A DNA stretch of 64,000 nucleotides from assembly GCA_902494245.1 (NCBI GenBank), contig CABUSR010000005.1, forward strand, positions 6,795-70,794, given 5' to 3'. Shown in pieces: positions 1 through 7,747 of the stretch. The notes under the pieces are model-generated. The model worked only from the letters and a program-made list of their open reading frames with translations, was not told the origin of the DNA and did no database searches. Source of the stretch: an uncultured Collinsella sp. (GTDB lineage: Bacteria; Actinomycetota; Coriobacteriia; Coriobacteriales; Coriobacteriaceae). Within the stretch, counting starts at the first letter, position 1, and each line of letters opens with the position of its first letter. A program made the position numbers and the translations under genes.

Positions 1-413
1 TCGGCCATGATCTCCAAAAAGCGCCCCGTGCCGGCGGCGCACTTGTCGTTCATAGCAAACTTGGCCACGCGGCCACTTTTAAGCTGAATGACCTTGGTGT
101 CCTGACCGCCCACGTCGATCACCGTGCCGTGATCGCCAAACAGGCGCACGGCACCGGTGCCGTGGCAGGTGATCTCGGTCACGACCTTGTGCGCATAGGG
201 CACGGCGAGACGGCCGTAGCCGGTCGCGATCACGCGCACGTCGTCGGCCGTCACGTCGTAGCCGGCCGCTGCCAGCGCCTCGCGCAGCCGCTCGGAAGCA
301 TCGACCGAGGAGAACCCGGTTGGCTGCACGCACGTCCACGCCACCGAACCCTCCCCATCGACCACAGCGGCCTTAGCCGCCGTAGACCCGATATCGATCC
401 CGATCCCTATCAT
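1..413 (-). CDS. BadF/BadG/BcrA/BcrD-type activating ATPase (YjiL-like), 3' end outside window
   Basis: ATP-dependent reductase that activates 2-hydroxyacyl-CoA dehydratase or double-cubane proteins by passing electrons from a [4Fe-4S] cluster. The first 137 codons are visible. An ASKHA phosphate-binding motif, GIDIGST, lies at residues 5-11. The DVGGQDTK motif is at 100-107, and NDKCAAGTG at 122-130 holds the cysteine (C125) that would ligate the dimer-bridging cluster. The rest runs off the left edge, so the second cluster cysteine cannot be seen. The ATG at 413 follows a GGGAGA stretch. It is the last visible gene of a minus-strand operon behind two YjiM-type genes, which fits the YjiM/YjiL pairing known in E. 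coli. The substrate of the system cannot be told from sequence. Confidence 0.88.
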   Translation of the reverse strand, partial: MIGIGIDIGSTAAKAAVVDGEGSVAWTCVQPTGFSSVDASERLREALAAAGYDVTADDVRVIATGYGRLAVPYAHKVVTEITCHGTGAVRLFGDHGTVIDVGGQDTKVIQLKSGRVAKFAMNDKCAAGTGRFLEIMA

Positions 414-471
414 GGCTCTCTCCCAATCTAAACATCAAAGGTAGCGGCGCGTTCAGGCGCCTTAGCTCTAG

Positions 472-568
472 GTTTCTCAGATGCCGGAGATTGCCCCGAA
501 AGGTGAGCGCAGCGTACTTTGGGTACGCAAGCGACGGTTTGAGGGGCAAGATCCGGTGCCTGAGGAAG
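472..568. repeat. Long imperfect palindrome, copy 1 of a duplicated intergenic element
   Basis: Arms at about 473-500 and 541-567 pair imperfectly (TTTCTCAGATGCC against GGTGCCTGAGGAA). The core is GCGTACTTTGGGTACGCAAG. It begins directly behind the stop of the upstream YjiM-type gene. A second copy at 1770-1861 shares the core and most of the arms. There is no clear T-run, so mRNA stabilisation or partial termination is as likely as full termination. Confidence 0.75.
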
Positions 569-1732
569 CTAGAGGGTTTCGATGAAGGCGGCGATGCGCG
601 TCTCAATCTGGCCCATGTCGCCGTTGCTGTAATCGGTCTCGATCTTCATGTACGGAATGCCCGCACCCTCGACAGCTTCCTGCATGCGTGCGCTCTCCAC
701 GTTAAAGGTATGGCACGCCTGGAGCACGTTCTCCACTACGCCATCGACGTGATACTTCTCGCACATGACCAGCGTGTTTTCCAGACGACCGTCGTTGGGC
801 GTCATGACCGAACAGTTGATATCCAGGTAGCGGTCTGCGATGGCGCGCAGGATGTCGGGAGCCTCCGGATCGATCATCATGGCCGCCGTGCGCTCGCCCG
901 AGCAGTCATCCATGCACACGACCACACCGCCGTTGGACTCGATGGTACGACCGATCTTGTTGATCACACCGCCCACCGGGCAACCGGTGATCAGAATGCG
1001 CTTGGCATCCGCCGCAACCGGGCGCTCGCCCGCGTCGTAGGCCTCGCGCAGCTTGGCAACCTTTTGCTCCAGCTGCTGCGTATAGGCCTCGATATCAAAG
1101 CTGAACGTACCAGCAAACATAGTGCTCATCAGGTCGACGCCGCTCATGGCCGCCGGCTGGTTGGCCTGCAGGGCAAACATGTCGAGCTGGGCCGCACGCA
1201 AGCGGTTGCGACGACGGACGGCAGCGCGCAGGTCATCGTCGGTAATCGTGATGCCGTAGAAGTTCTCGAGCTCCTCCTTGAGCAGGCGGCACTCCTCGTA
1301 CCAGCCTTCACGCTCGTAGGCGCGATCGCGACCCTGCGGAAGATGCAGAATGTGCGTGCGCTTGAGCTCGTTGAGTAGCTCGTACATCTTCTTCTTGCCG
1401 TCGCAGGTGGTCTCGCCGATGATCATGTCGCTAAAGTACGTAAACGGGCACTTTTGCGAGTAGGCAAAGCCGTACGTCGACTTGATGAGCGGACAAAGAT
1501 TTGCCGGCAGCACCTTCTCGGCCTCGGGAATCACCTCATCGGACGTACCGCACAGCGCCACGCTCGCAGCCCCCGCGGCATCGATAATCTCGAGCGGCGT
1601 ATAGCTGCACAAAAAGCCGACCAGGCGATTGCCGGCCTGTTTGTAATCCTTGACGCGAATAAACGCCGCCTTGCGTTGCTCGTTGAACTCCTCAAACGTG
1701 GACGGCAACGGCTGTTCAATATTTTCCGACAT
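569..1732 (-). CDS. Double-cubane-cluster / 2-hydroxyacyl-CoA dehydratase family protein (YjiM-like)
   Basis: 387 aa, HGD-D (HgdB/BcrC) family. It closely resembles the YjiM-type double-cubane-cluster proteins, ATP-gated low-potential reductases fed by a YjiL-type ATPase. Visible cysteine motifs include [17 protein letters not shown] and [13 protein letters not shown], then ITGCPVGG, and the protein ends in [14 protein letters not shown] as YjiM does. Length is typical. ATG 1732 was chosen because GGAG lies just upstream and the protein then starts at the usual family N-terminus; the frame stays open further upstream but that part is not family-like. It lies between a paralogous subunit gene and the activator, each separated by a palindrome. 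Confidence 0.87.
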   Translation of the reverse strand: MSENIEQPLPSTFEEFNEQRKAAFIRVKDYKQAGNRLVGFLCSYTPLEIIDAAGAASVALCGTSDEVIPEAEKVLPANLCPLIKSTYGFAYSQKCPFTYFSDMIIGETTCDGKKKMYELLNELKRTHILHLPQGRDRAYEREGWYEECRLLKEELENFYGITITDDDLRAAVRRRNRLRAAQLDMFALQANQPAAMSGVDLMSTMFAGTFSFDIEAYTQQLEQKVAKLREAYDAGERPVAADAKRILITGCPVGGVINKIGRTIESNGGVVVCMDDCSGERTAAMMIDPEAPDILRAIADRYLDINCSVMTPNDGRLENTLVMCEKYHVDGVVENVLQACHTFNVESARMQEAVEGAGIPYMKIETDYSNGDMGQIETRIAAFIETL

Positions 1733-1769
1733 ATAACTCCTAAACCTTTTAACCAACCAAGGAAACGGC

Positions 1770-1861
1770 TTTCCCAGGTGCCCGAGGTTGCCGTAAAAGG
1801 ATCGCCGCGTACTTTGGTACGCAAGCGACGGTTTGAACGGCAAGATCGGGTGCCTGGGGAA
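1770..1861. repeat. Long imperfect palindrome, copy 2 of the duplicated intergenic element
   Basis: Arms 1770-1794 (TTTCCCAGGTGCCCGAGG) and 1837-1861 pair with few mismatches around the core GCGTACTTTGGTACGCAAGC, which is also present in the copy at 472-568. It lies just downstream of the 427-aa YjiM-type gene and before the ribosome binding site of the next one. Confidence 0.78.
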
Positions 1862-1880
1862 GCCGCCGGGACGAATAGTC

Positions 1881-3164
1881 CTAAATGGTTTCCAAGAAAG
1901 CCTCGATCCTGGTTTGCAGTTGGCCAGCATCCTCGCCGGCGTAGTCGGTCGTGATGTGCATAAACGGAATGCCGGCTTCCTCGGCGGCCTTCTCCACGGC
2001 AAAGGACTCCATCTCGTAAAGCGTGCAGAACTGCAGCGCCACGTCGACGATGCCGTCGGCATGCAGGTCCTTGGCCATCTGAACGATGTCCTTCATACGC
2101 TGGTCGTTGGGCGTAAAGACAGCGCAGTTGATCTTAAAGTAGCGCTCGGCAATGGCATCGAGCATCTCGTCGACCGTCTCGCCGGACTCGTCGACCAGGT
2201 CCTTGTAGTAGCGCGAGCCCGTGCAGGACTCCTCGCCCACCACAACGCCGCCGGCCTTCTCGATGAGGTTGAACAGTTTCCAGTTGGGCACGGCCATGGG
2301 CGTGCCGGTGTACAGGATGCGCTTGGTGCCCTTGGGCGCCACGCCCTCGCCAGCCTCAACGCGCTGCTCGCACTCAGCCGCCATATCGTTAATGGCTCCG
2401 GTCAGACGCGGCGTGTCATCCATAAAGGCGGCCTGAACGGTCAGCAGACTGTCGAGACCGCTGATGGGCGCCGGATCGGCAGCGCGGGTCGCAGCCAGAC
2501 GCTGCAGGGCGCGACGCTTCTCGTTGACGGCGTGGATGGCGGCCTTCAGACGCTCGGGCGTAATCTTGACGCCACACTCTTCCTCGATCTTGGCGGCGAG
2601 CTTCTTGACCTCGGCCTTCCAGGTCACGAGCGTCGACTCGTCGTGTACGTTGGGAATATCCATGACGTACATGTTCTTTTGCGTGGCAAAGAACTCGTAG
2701 GCTTTCTTCTTGCCATCGCAGGTGTTCTCGCCTACCACCAGGTCACTCGACTCAATGTAGGGGCAGACCTCGCCCAGCTTAAAGCCGGCAAAGCTCTTGA
2801 TGAGCGGACAGGTGTTGCGCGGCAGATGCTCCTCGACCTTGTCGGTCGCCCAGTCGGCACCCGAGCACAGGCCCACAGGAATGCCGTCACAGGCAAGTAC
2901 GATCTCCTCGGGCACGTACACGCAGAACGAGCCGACGATCTTGGTTGCCTCGCCGGCCTCCTTCTTGTCGAGCATCTCCTTAATACGGCCGCTGTGGATG
3001 TTGGTGGCCACAAAGTCCAGGTAAGACGTGGACTTGGGGCGGTTGTTCTGCGTCAGGAACATATCGCCGTACATCTGGCCCACGGCGCCCAGCAGCATGT
3101 CGTGGTCGGCAAGATTCATGCCGAGGCTCTCCCACATCGGATGGAAATCAAATTCTTCAGCCAT
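1881..3164 (-). CDS. Double-cubane-cluster / 2-hydroxyacyl-CoA dehydratase family protein, second paralog
   Basis: 427 aa, the same HGD-D family as its downstream neighbour, with the same cysteine layout: [37 protein letters not shown]. It has an N-terminal extension of about 40 residues, and YTGTPMA replaces the ITGCP motif, so this cysteine is absent here. The end [14 protein letters not shown] matches the family. ATG 3164 has GAGGGGA upstream. As the first gene of the operon it may form a heterodimer with the second subunit, like HgdA/HgdB, or work as a separate homodimer. Sequence alone does not decide. Confidence 0.85.
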   Translation of the reverse strand: MAEEFDFHPMWESLGMNLADHDMLLGAVGQMYGDMFLTQNNRPKSTSYLDFVATNIHSGRIKEMLDKKEAGEATKIVGSFCVYVPEEIVLACDGIPVGLCSGADWATDKVEEHLPRNTCPLIKSFAGFKLGEVCPYIESSDLVVGENTCDGKKKAYEFFATQKNMYVMDIPNVHDESTLVTWKAEVKKLAAKIEEECGVKITPERLKAAIHAVNEKRRALQRLAATRAADPAPISGLDSLLTVQAAFMDDTPRLTGAINDMAAECEQRVEAGEGVAPKGTKRILYTGTPMAVPNWKLFNLIEKAGGVVVGEESCTGSRYYKDLVDESGETVDEMLDAIAERYFKINCAVFTPNDQRMKDIVQMAKDLHADGIVDVALQFCTLYEMESFAVEKAAEEAGIPFMHITTDYAGEDAGQLQTRIEAFLETI

Positions 3165-3302
3165 GACGGTTCCCCTCTCGAACCAAAAATGAATAGCTAC
3201 GGTATTCCTGCACGGTGGGTGGCGAAAACCCAGCCGCGCTCAAACCCGGAATTTTGGGGAACCCGCTTTGCAGCTGATTATTTAGTTGTGCGTCGTCTCT
3301 CC

Positions 3303-3338
3303 CGGAGCCGTGAACATACCTGCTCATATGCGGCTCCG
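3303..3338 (-). promoter_or_regulatory. Leader hairpin overlapping the end of a small ORF
   Basis: CGGAGCCG (3331-3338 read on minus) pairs perfectly with CGGCTCCG (3303-3310) around a 20-base loop. The 5' arm overlaps the last sense codons of the leader ORF and the stop lies in the loop. There is no U-run behind it, so a simple terminator is unlikely. Confidence 0.5.
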
Positions 3339-3392
3339 AGCCATATACAGGGCGCGCGCGGCAACGCGACGCGAATATGTCATCTGCAGCAC
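3324..3392 (-). CDS. Possible 22-aa leader peptide upstream of the yjiM-type operon
   Basis: A GTG start with a strong AAGGAGGG site seven bases upstream opens a 22-codon ORF rich in arginine (SRRVAAR and ARSRI segments) and ending in TGA. The stop lies in the loop of a perfect 8-bp stem, an arrangement typical of ribosome-controlled leaders. It is about 160 bases upstream of the first structural gene. No family is recognised. In GC-rich DNA, Arg-rich short ORFs arise by chance, so the ribosome binding site and the hairpin overlap are the main support. Confidence 0.4.
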   Translation of the reverse strand: MLQMTYSRRVAARALYMARSRI

Positions 3393-3593
3393 CGGCGCAC
3401 CCTCCTTTTCTCGTCGAAGGTAACTATATCAACGGTTGTCGTCCAGACGAACACCGCCGACATGCGTACGACAGCGTCGTGTGCCGTCATTTAATAAATA
3501 ATTATCTGTGTTGATAAGAGTTTGTCATCCATCATTCGGCGAACGGCAAGACAAAGCCGCCGAGGCTTATATCCCCGACGGCATTACCCGGCG

Positions 3594-4664
3594 CTATCGA
3601 CAAACCAAATGGATCTTACTCGCATCGAAGTGCATGCGTAGCGTCTCGCCTGCTTGCGGCAGCTCGTCGACAGGCACGCCCACCTTGTTGACCTTCCACT
3701 GCAGACGCGTGGGCGCATCGACGCGCGGCACGTCCAGCAGCACCAGCCGCTCAAAGCGCGAATCGCTCACACGGGCCACGTGCAAATCGTAGCTGTTACG
3801 GCCCCGCTCCGCGCGATTGTCAACATGGAAGTAGCTCGCACGAATACCGAGGTACGCCACGTCATCTCGAACCTCACGGCCCACATTAAAGGTCATGCCC
3901 CAGTCGAGGGCCTCAACTTCTTCGTCGCCGATCTTGCGCGCGCGGCTCGTATTCTTGCAGCCCGTCAGGCGCAGTGCCGCCAGCGTCTGCGGACGACGGA
4001 CCACGTCCTCGATGGAGCCGATCTCCTCCACATGCCCGTCGTGCATCACGCAGATGCGCTGACACAGGCGGCACGCTTCGTCGATGTCGTGGCTCACGTA
4101 GAGCACGGTACGGTTGCAGACGTCGAACAGGTCGAGCATGTTTTGCTCAAGCGCGCTCTTGAGATACGCATCGAGTGCGCTCATGGGCTCGTCGAACATA
4201 AAAATGCCCGGATGCGCCGCCACCATACGGGCAAGCGCCACGCGTTGCTGCTGCCCGCCCGAGAGTCGCGCGGGGTAGCGATCGACAAAATCGGCCAGAC
4301 CGAAAATGCCCAGATAGCGCTCGGCGAGCTTTTTGCGCGCGGCGGCGTCGCCAGCATCCTTTACACCGGCGCATACGTTATCGGCCACCGTCATGTTGGG
4401 AAACAGCTGATAGTTTTGGAACAACAGGGCGCATTTTCGCTCCTGGGGTGACAGGTTGATGCCAGCCGCCGAGTCAAAAAAGGTCACGCCGTTGACGACG
4501 ATCTTGCCCTCGTCGGGCGTCTCCACGCCGGCAATGCAGCGCAACGTGCAGCTCTTGCCACATCCGGAGGCACCGAGCAAGGCCACGCGCTCCTCGCCGG
4601 CCTCAAGCTGCATGTCGAGCACAAACCCGGGATAACGTTTCTTAATATCCAGAACGAGCGACAT
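3594..4664 (-). CDS. modC: Molybdate ABC transporter ATP-binding protein
   Basis: 356 aa ATPase energising molybdate (or tungstate) import. Walker A GASGCGKS is at residues 31-38, the Q-loop is FQNYQLFP near 82-89, the signature LSGGQQQR at 134-141 and Walker B IFMFDE at 154-159, with the switch His in YVSHD. About 110 residues follow the ATPase core and likely form the TOBE/MOP-like regulatory region. The gene starts three bases after the modB stop, so the two are tightly coupled. The spacer KKRYPGFVLDMQLEAGE at the N-terminus is typical of ModC. Confidence 0.93.
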   Translation of the reverse strand: MSLVLDIKKRYPGFVLDMQLEAGEERVALLGASGCGKSCTLRCIAGVETPDEGKIVVNGVTFFDSAAGINLSPQERKCALLFQNYQLFPNMTVADNVCAGVKDAGDAAARKKLAERYLGIFGLADFVDRYPARLSGGQQQRVALARMVAAHPGIFMFDEPMSALDAYLKSALEQNMLDLFDVCNRTVLYVSHDIDEACRLCQRICVMHDGHVEEIGSIEDVVRRPQTLAALRLTGCKNTSRARKIGDEEVEALDWGMTFNVGREVRDDVAYLGIRASYFHVDNRAERGRNSYDLHVARVSDSRFERLVLLDVPRVDAPTRLQWKVNKVGVPVDELPQAGETLRMHFDASKIHLVCR

Positions 4665-4667
4665 GGC

Positions 4668-6110
4668 CTATCGACCTCCCTGTAATGCGGCGTCATCGCA
4701 CATGAGCTCGGCCAGTGCCTCGCGATCGATACGCAAGGCATCACCGCCCGCCGGGTCGAGTGAATCGCCCTGTCCGGCGAGATCTTTGGCCTGCTTGCGT
4801 TCCGCACGGGAAAGACCACGCTCGCGGTACTTTTGCGAATGTGCCGTATACATGTTGATGAACAGGATGACCAAAAAGCTAAAGACAATCACGACGACGA
4901 CCCAGAAGAGCGCGACCGACGTATTGCCGCCCATCCACTCAAAGTAGATGGCGATGGGGATGGTCTGCGTAATGCCGGCGTAGTTGCCCGCAAAGAACAG
5001 CGTGCAGCCAAACTCGCCCATGGCGCGGGCAAAGGCGAGCACCGTGCCGGCGGCAATCGAGGGCCAGCCAAGCGGCATCATAATCTTGGTAAAGATGCGA
5101 CGCTCGGACCATCCCAGGGTTCGTGCCGCATCGAGCATCTGCGTGTCGAGGCTCTCGAAGGCTCCGAGTGCCGTACGATAGACGAGCGGGAACGACACCA
5201 CCACGGCAGATATCACCGCTGCGGGCCACGTAAAGACGATGGAGACGCCGTGCGCGATGAGCCACTGGCCCACCCCGGTCGAGCGGCCAAACAGCATAAG
5301 GAGCAGAAAACCGCAGACCGTGGGCGGCAACACCATAGGGATGGTAAAGACCGAGTCGAGCAGGCCCTTGATGCGACTCGAGGTACCCATGGTCTTCCAC
5401 GCGGCAAACAGGCCCAGCGCAAACGCAATCACCAGGGCAAGTCCGCTCGTTTTGATGGACACCCAAAACGGTCGGTAGTCGATGCCGCCCAATAAGGAGG
5501 CCAGAGAGGTCAAGGCCCCCCGCTCATCCCGCAACACGACAGACGACGCTTCTACCATTTGAGCGCTATCAAGCCAACGCGCGCCGCCCTTGGCATCACC
5601 CGAGGCTGATGCAATCACCACATAACGGTCCCCATCCGCACCGCGCTCGTCAAAGCCATAGGTATACCCGCCGGCATCAAACGTTGTTTCCGCCGTGACA
5701 TACCAAGGAAGATCCACGTCCCCTAGCTGCGCACCTCCCATGCAGTTTGCGCTGTCGAGCTTACAGACGAGGGCTTTGAGACCCGATACGCACTCGTTGT
5801 CCTGCGGATCCAATCCATACTTCTCGACCGCCTTGGGCGATATCCACACCACAACACGATCGGCAGCAGGCGCCACTACAAGGTCCACGTCCTCGTCAAC
5901 GGGAAACCGGTAGCCCTCAGGCTGGCCCTCCATGGCACGAGCGGTCCCCTTGGCCAACCGCTCAAAACCCTCGATCCCATAGGAAAGCCCATGAGCGGTC
6001 GCAGCAGCCTGGGCCCCGTCCTCAGCGTCCTCAGCAAACGCAAATCCCGGCACCCAGCAAAGCGCGAAGGTCAAAGCACAGGCGACAAGCATGCGGAATC
6101 TATTAAGCAC
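4668..6110 (-). CDS. modB: Molybdate ABC permease with an N-terminal extracytoplasmic domain
   Basis: 480 aa, about twice the usual ModB length. Residues 1-26 look like a signal peptide or anchor (MLVACALTFALCW, then AFAED). About 190 residues of soluble, Asp/Gly-rich sequence follow and I do not recognise them. From about residue 220 a normal ModB permease follows, with the EAA loop DAARTLGWSERRIFTKIMMPLG that docks ModC. The GTG at 6110 was chosen because GGAG lies six bases upstream; reading further upstream would run into modA. It sits between modA and modC, as expected for ModABC. The N-terminal domain is the odd part, and three Cys lie in it. Confidence 0.87.
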   Translation of the reverse strand: MLNRFRMLVACALTFALCWVPGFAFAEDAEDGAQAAATAHGLSYGIEGFERLAKGTARAMEGQPEGYRFPVDEDVDLVVAPAADRVVVWISPKAVEKYGLDPQDNECVSGLKALVCKLDSANCMGGAQLGDVDLPWYVTAETTFDAGGYTYGFDERGADGDRYVVIASASGDAKGGARWLDSAQMVEASSVVLRDERGALTSLASLLGGIDYRPFWVSIKTSGLALVIAFALGLFAAWKTMGTSSRIKGLLDSVFTIPMVLPPTVCGFLLLMLFGRSTGVGQWLIAHGVSIVFTWPAAVISAVVVSFPLVYRTALGAFESLDTQMLDAARTLGWSERRIFTKIMMPLGWPSIAAGTVLAFARAMGEFGCTLFFAGNYAGITQTIPIAIYFEWMGGNTSVALFWVVVVIVFSFLVILFINMYTAHSQKYRERGLSRAERKQAKDLAGQGDSLDPAGGDALRIDREALAELMCDDAALQGGR

Positions 6111-6178
6111 GAAAAGCTCCAAGCGAATACAAGGACGGAGTGAAACACAAAACGATGGAATTATCGCGCCAAGCCGCA

Positions 6179-7054
6179 CTACGCGGAAAGCTCAAAGCCG
6201 TACTTAGCCCAAATCTTCTGAGCCTTCTTGTTGGACAGGCAAAAGTCGATGAAAGCCTTGGCTTCGTCGGCATGCTCGGAGCTCTCGGCAACGGCACCCG
6301 GGTACACGATGGGCTTGTGCGAATCCTCGGGGCACACGAAGGCCTCCTCGATGCCGTCGTAGCGGAAGATATCGGAGCTGTAGACAAAGCCTGCCACGCA
6401 GTCGCCCGTGGACACATAGGCGGCGGCGGTACCAACTTTGTCGGCCAGGGCCACCTTGTCGGCGATCTCGGGCGCATACTCGCCGTCGTCGCCCTCGGTG
6501 CCGGTATAGAGGCCCACGGAAGCCAGCGCCTGGTTGGCGTACTTGCCGGCGGGGACGGTCTTGGCGTCGCCAATAGCGATCTTGCCGTCCAGGTTCGCGA
6601 CGTCGGCGATGGACTCGACCTTGGTGTCGGAGCCCTCGGCGCGAATGATCACGAGGTCGTTAACGAACATATCCTCACGGGTGTCGGTGTCGACGAGCTC
6701 GGCGGTCTCAGCGTCATCCATGGTGCCCTTGGAGGCCGTGATGAGCACGTCGACGGCGGCACCGGCGCGCATCTGCTCAACGAGGTCGCCGGAGGCCTTA
6801 AACTGCGTGTCGGCAAAGGTGGTGCCGGTCTGGTCGGTGTAGAGCTCCTGGACCTCGGGAAGGGCCTTCTCGAGGGAGTTAGCAGCAAAGACCTGCAGCT
6901 CGACGGTTTCCTTCTTGGAAGAGGCCTTGGCGGAGCCGGCATCGAATCCGGCCGGCTCGGACGTCTTGCTGCCCGAGCAGCCAGCAAGACCAAGGCCGGC
7001 AGCGGCGACAGCAGAAAGCGAGACAAAACCGCGGCGAGAAACCAAATCGAACAT
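6179..7054 (-). CDS. modA: Molybdate-binding lipoprotein
   Basis: 291 aa periplasmic-type binding protein that would deliver molybdate or tungstate to ModBC. Residues 6-12 (SRRGFVS) form a twin-arginine motif and LAGC at 23-26 a lipobox, so it is probably a Tat-exported lipoprotein. The mature part has the ModA hallmarks AANSLEKALPEV, FKASGDLVEQMRAGAAVDVLITAS and a C-terminal FIDFCLSNKKAQKIWAKYGF. ATG 7054 has GAAAGGG six bases upstream. A perfect 18-bp inverted repeat lies about 90 bases upstream. Confidence 0.92.
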   Translation of the reverse strand: MFDLVSRRGFVSLSAVAAAGLGLAGCSGSKTSEPAGFDAGSAKASSKKETVELQVFAANSLEKALPEVQELYTDQTGTTFADTQFKASGDLVEQMRAGAAVDVLITASKGTMDDAETAELVDTDTREDMFVNDLVIIRAEGSDTKVESIADVANLDGKIAIGDAKTVPAGKYANQALASVGLYTGTEGDDGEYAPEIADKVALADKVGTAAAYVSTGDCVAGFVYSSDIFRYDGIEEAFVCPEDSHKPIVYPGAVAESSEHADEAKAFIDFCLSNKKAQKIWAKYGFELSA

Positions 7055-7140
7055 ATTCAACCCTTTCGGACCTTATGCCCGGGCACCCCACCGCGGGCTT
7101 TAATCTGCAATCAGATTATACTTCTGCGCGAATAATGATA

Positions 7141-7158
7141 GTGAGAAATTATTCTCAC
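7141..7158. promoter_or_regulatory. 18-bp palindrome upstream of modA, candidate operator
   Basis: GTGAGAAATTATTCTCAC is a perfect inverted repeat (GTGAGAA, four bases, TTCTCAC). A TATAAT hexamer on the minus strand lies between it and modA, near 7115-7120. The AT-rich, dyadic form suggests a repressor site. It does not match the ModE operator I know, and it loosely resembles Fur-family boxes. Confidence 0.5.
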
Positions 7159-7215
7159 CAGAGAATATAGTTTCGAGTTAGCGTGCACCTCGGCGTCGCT
7201 TCGGCGGAAAACAAA

Positions 7216-7244
7216 GGCGGAGCAGCCCGTAAGGTCGCTCCGCC
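7216..7244 (-). terminator. Rho-independent terminator after mogA
   Basis: GGCGGAGC and GCTCCGCC form a perfect 8-bp stem, followed on the minus strand by TTTGTTTT. It ends the moeA-mogA transcript. Confidence 0.7.
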
Positions 7245-7257
7245 GCAGGTAGTGCGC

Positions 7258-7737
7258 TTATCTGGCGTGTCCGCCGCCCGCCGTCATCTGGGCCGCATGT
7301 TCCAGCTGGTCACTCACGGCCTCCCAGCTTTCGCGGGCGGCCTTCGTGGAACCGGGAAAGTTTACGACAAGCGTATGACCTCGTTGCATGCAAATAGCGC
7401 GCGAGAGCATGGCGCGGCGCGTCTTGGTCATCGAGTACGCACGGATTGCCTCTGCAATACCCGGCACATCGCGGTCGCAGACGGCACGCGTCGCCTCGGG
7501 CGTCACATCGCGCATCGAAAGCCCCGTGCCGCCGCAGGTGAGCACGACATTGGCGTGGCACTCATCGGCGGCTTCCACAATGGCATCACCGATCTCGCTG
7601 GCGTCGTCGCGCACGACCACATGTGAGGCGACCGTCCAACCCTGCGCCACGATGAGTTCCTCGAGCGCGGCACCCGCCTCGTCCTGGGCAAGATCGCGCG
7701 TATCCGAGCACGTCACAATCGAAATCTTCAGCTCCAT
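7258..7737 (-). CDS. MogA/MoaB-type molybdopterin adenylyltransferase
   Basis: 159 aa. Adenylates molybdopterin before metal insertion. The MoCF fold is clear: VTCSDTRD near the N-terminus and TCGGTGLSMRDVTPEAT in the middle, the MPT-binding loop. FPGSTKAARESWEAVSDQL near the C-terminus is also family-typical. ATG 7737 has AGGAGGA just upstream. It directly follows moeA, so the two steps of cofactor maturation are encoded together next to modABC. It could be called mogA or moaB; the sequence does not separate the two names. Confidence 0.9.
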   Translation of the reverse strand: MELKISIVTCSDTRDLAQDEAGAALEELIVAQGWTVASHVVVRDDASEIGDAIVEAADECHANVVLTCGGTGLSMRDVTPEATRAVCDRDVPGIAEAIRAYSMTKTRRAMLSRAICMQRGHTLVVNFPGSTKAARESWEAVSDQLEHAAQMTAGGGHAR

Positions 7738-7747
7738 AGCATTCCTC

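Larger units (their letters stand above)
3165..3593. other. Intergenic region upstream of the yjiM-type operon
   Basis: About 430 bases without a conventional gene. It holds the 5' leader of the minus-strand operon, with a 22-codon ORF at 3324-3392 and a stem at 3303-3338. Near 3555-3590 a weak stem (GCCGTCGGGG / CCTCGGCGGC on the minus strand, followed by TTTG) could end the modC transcript. No recognised riboswitch was seen. Confidence 0.5.
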
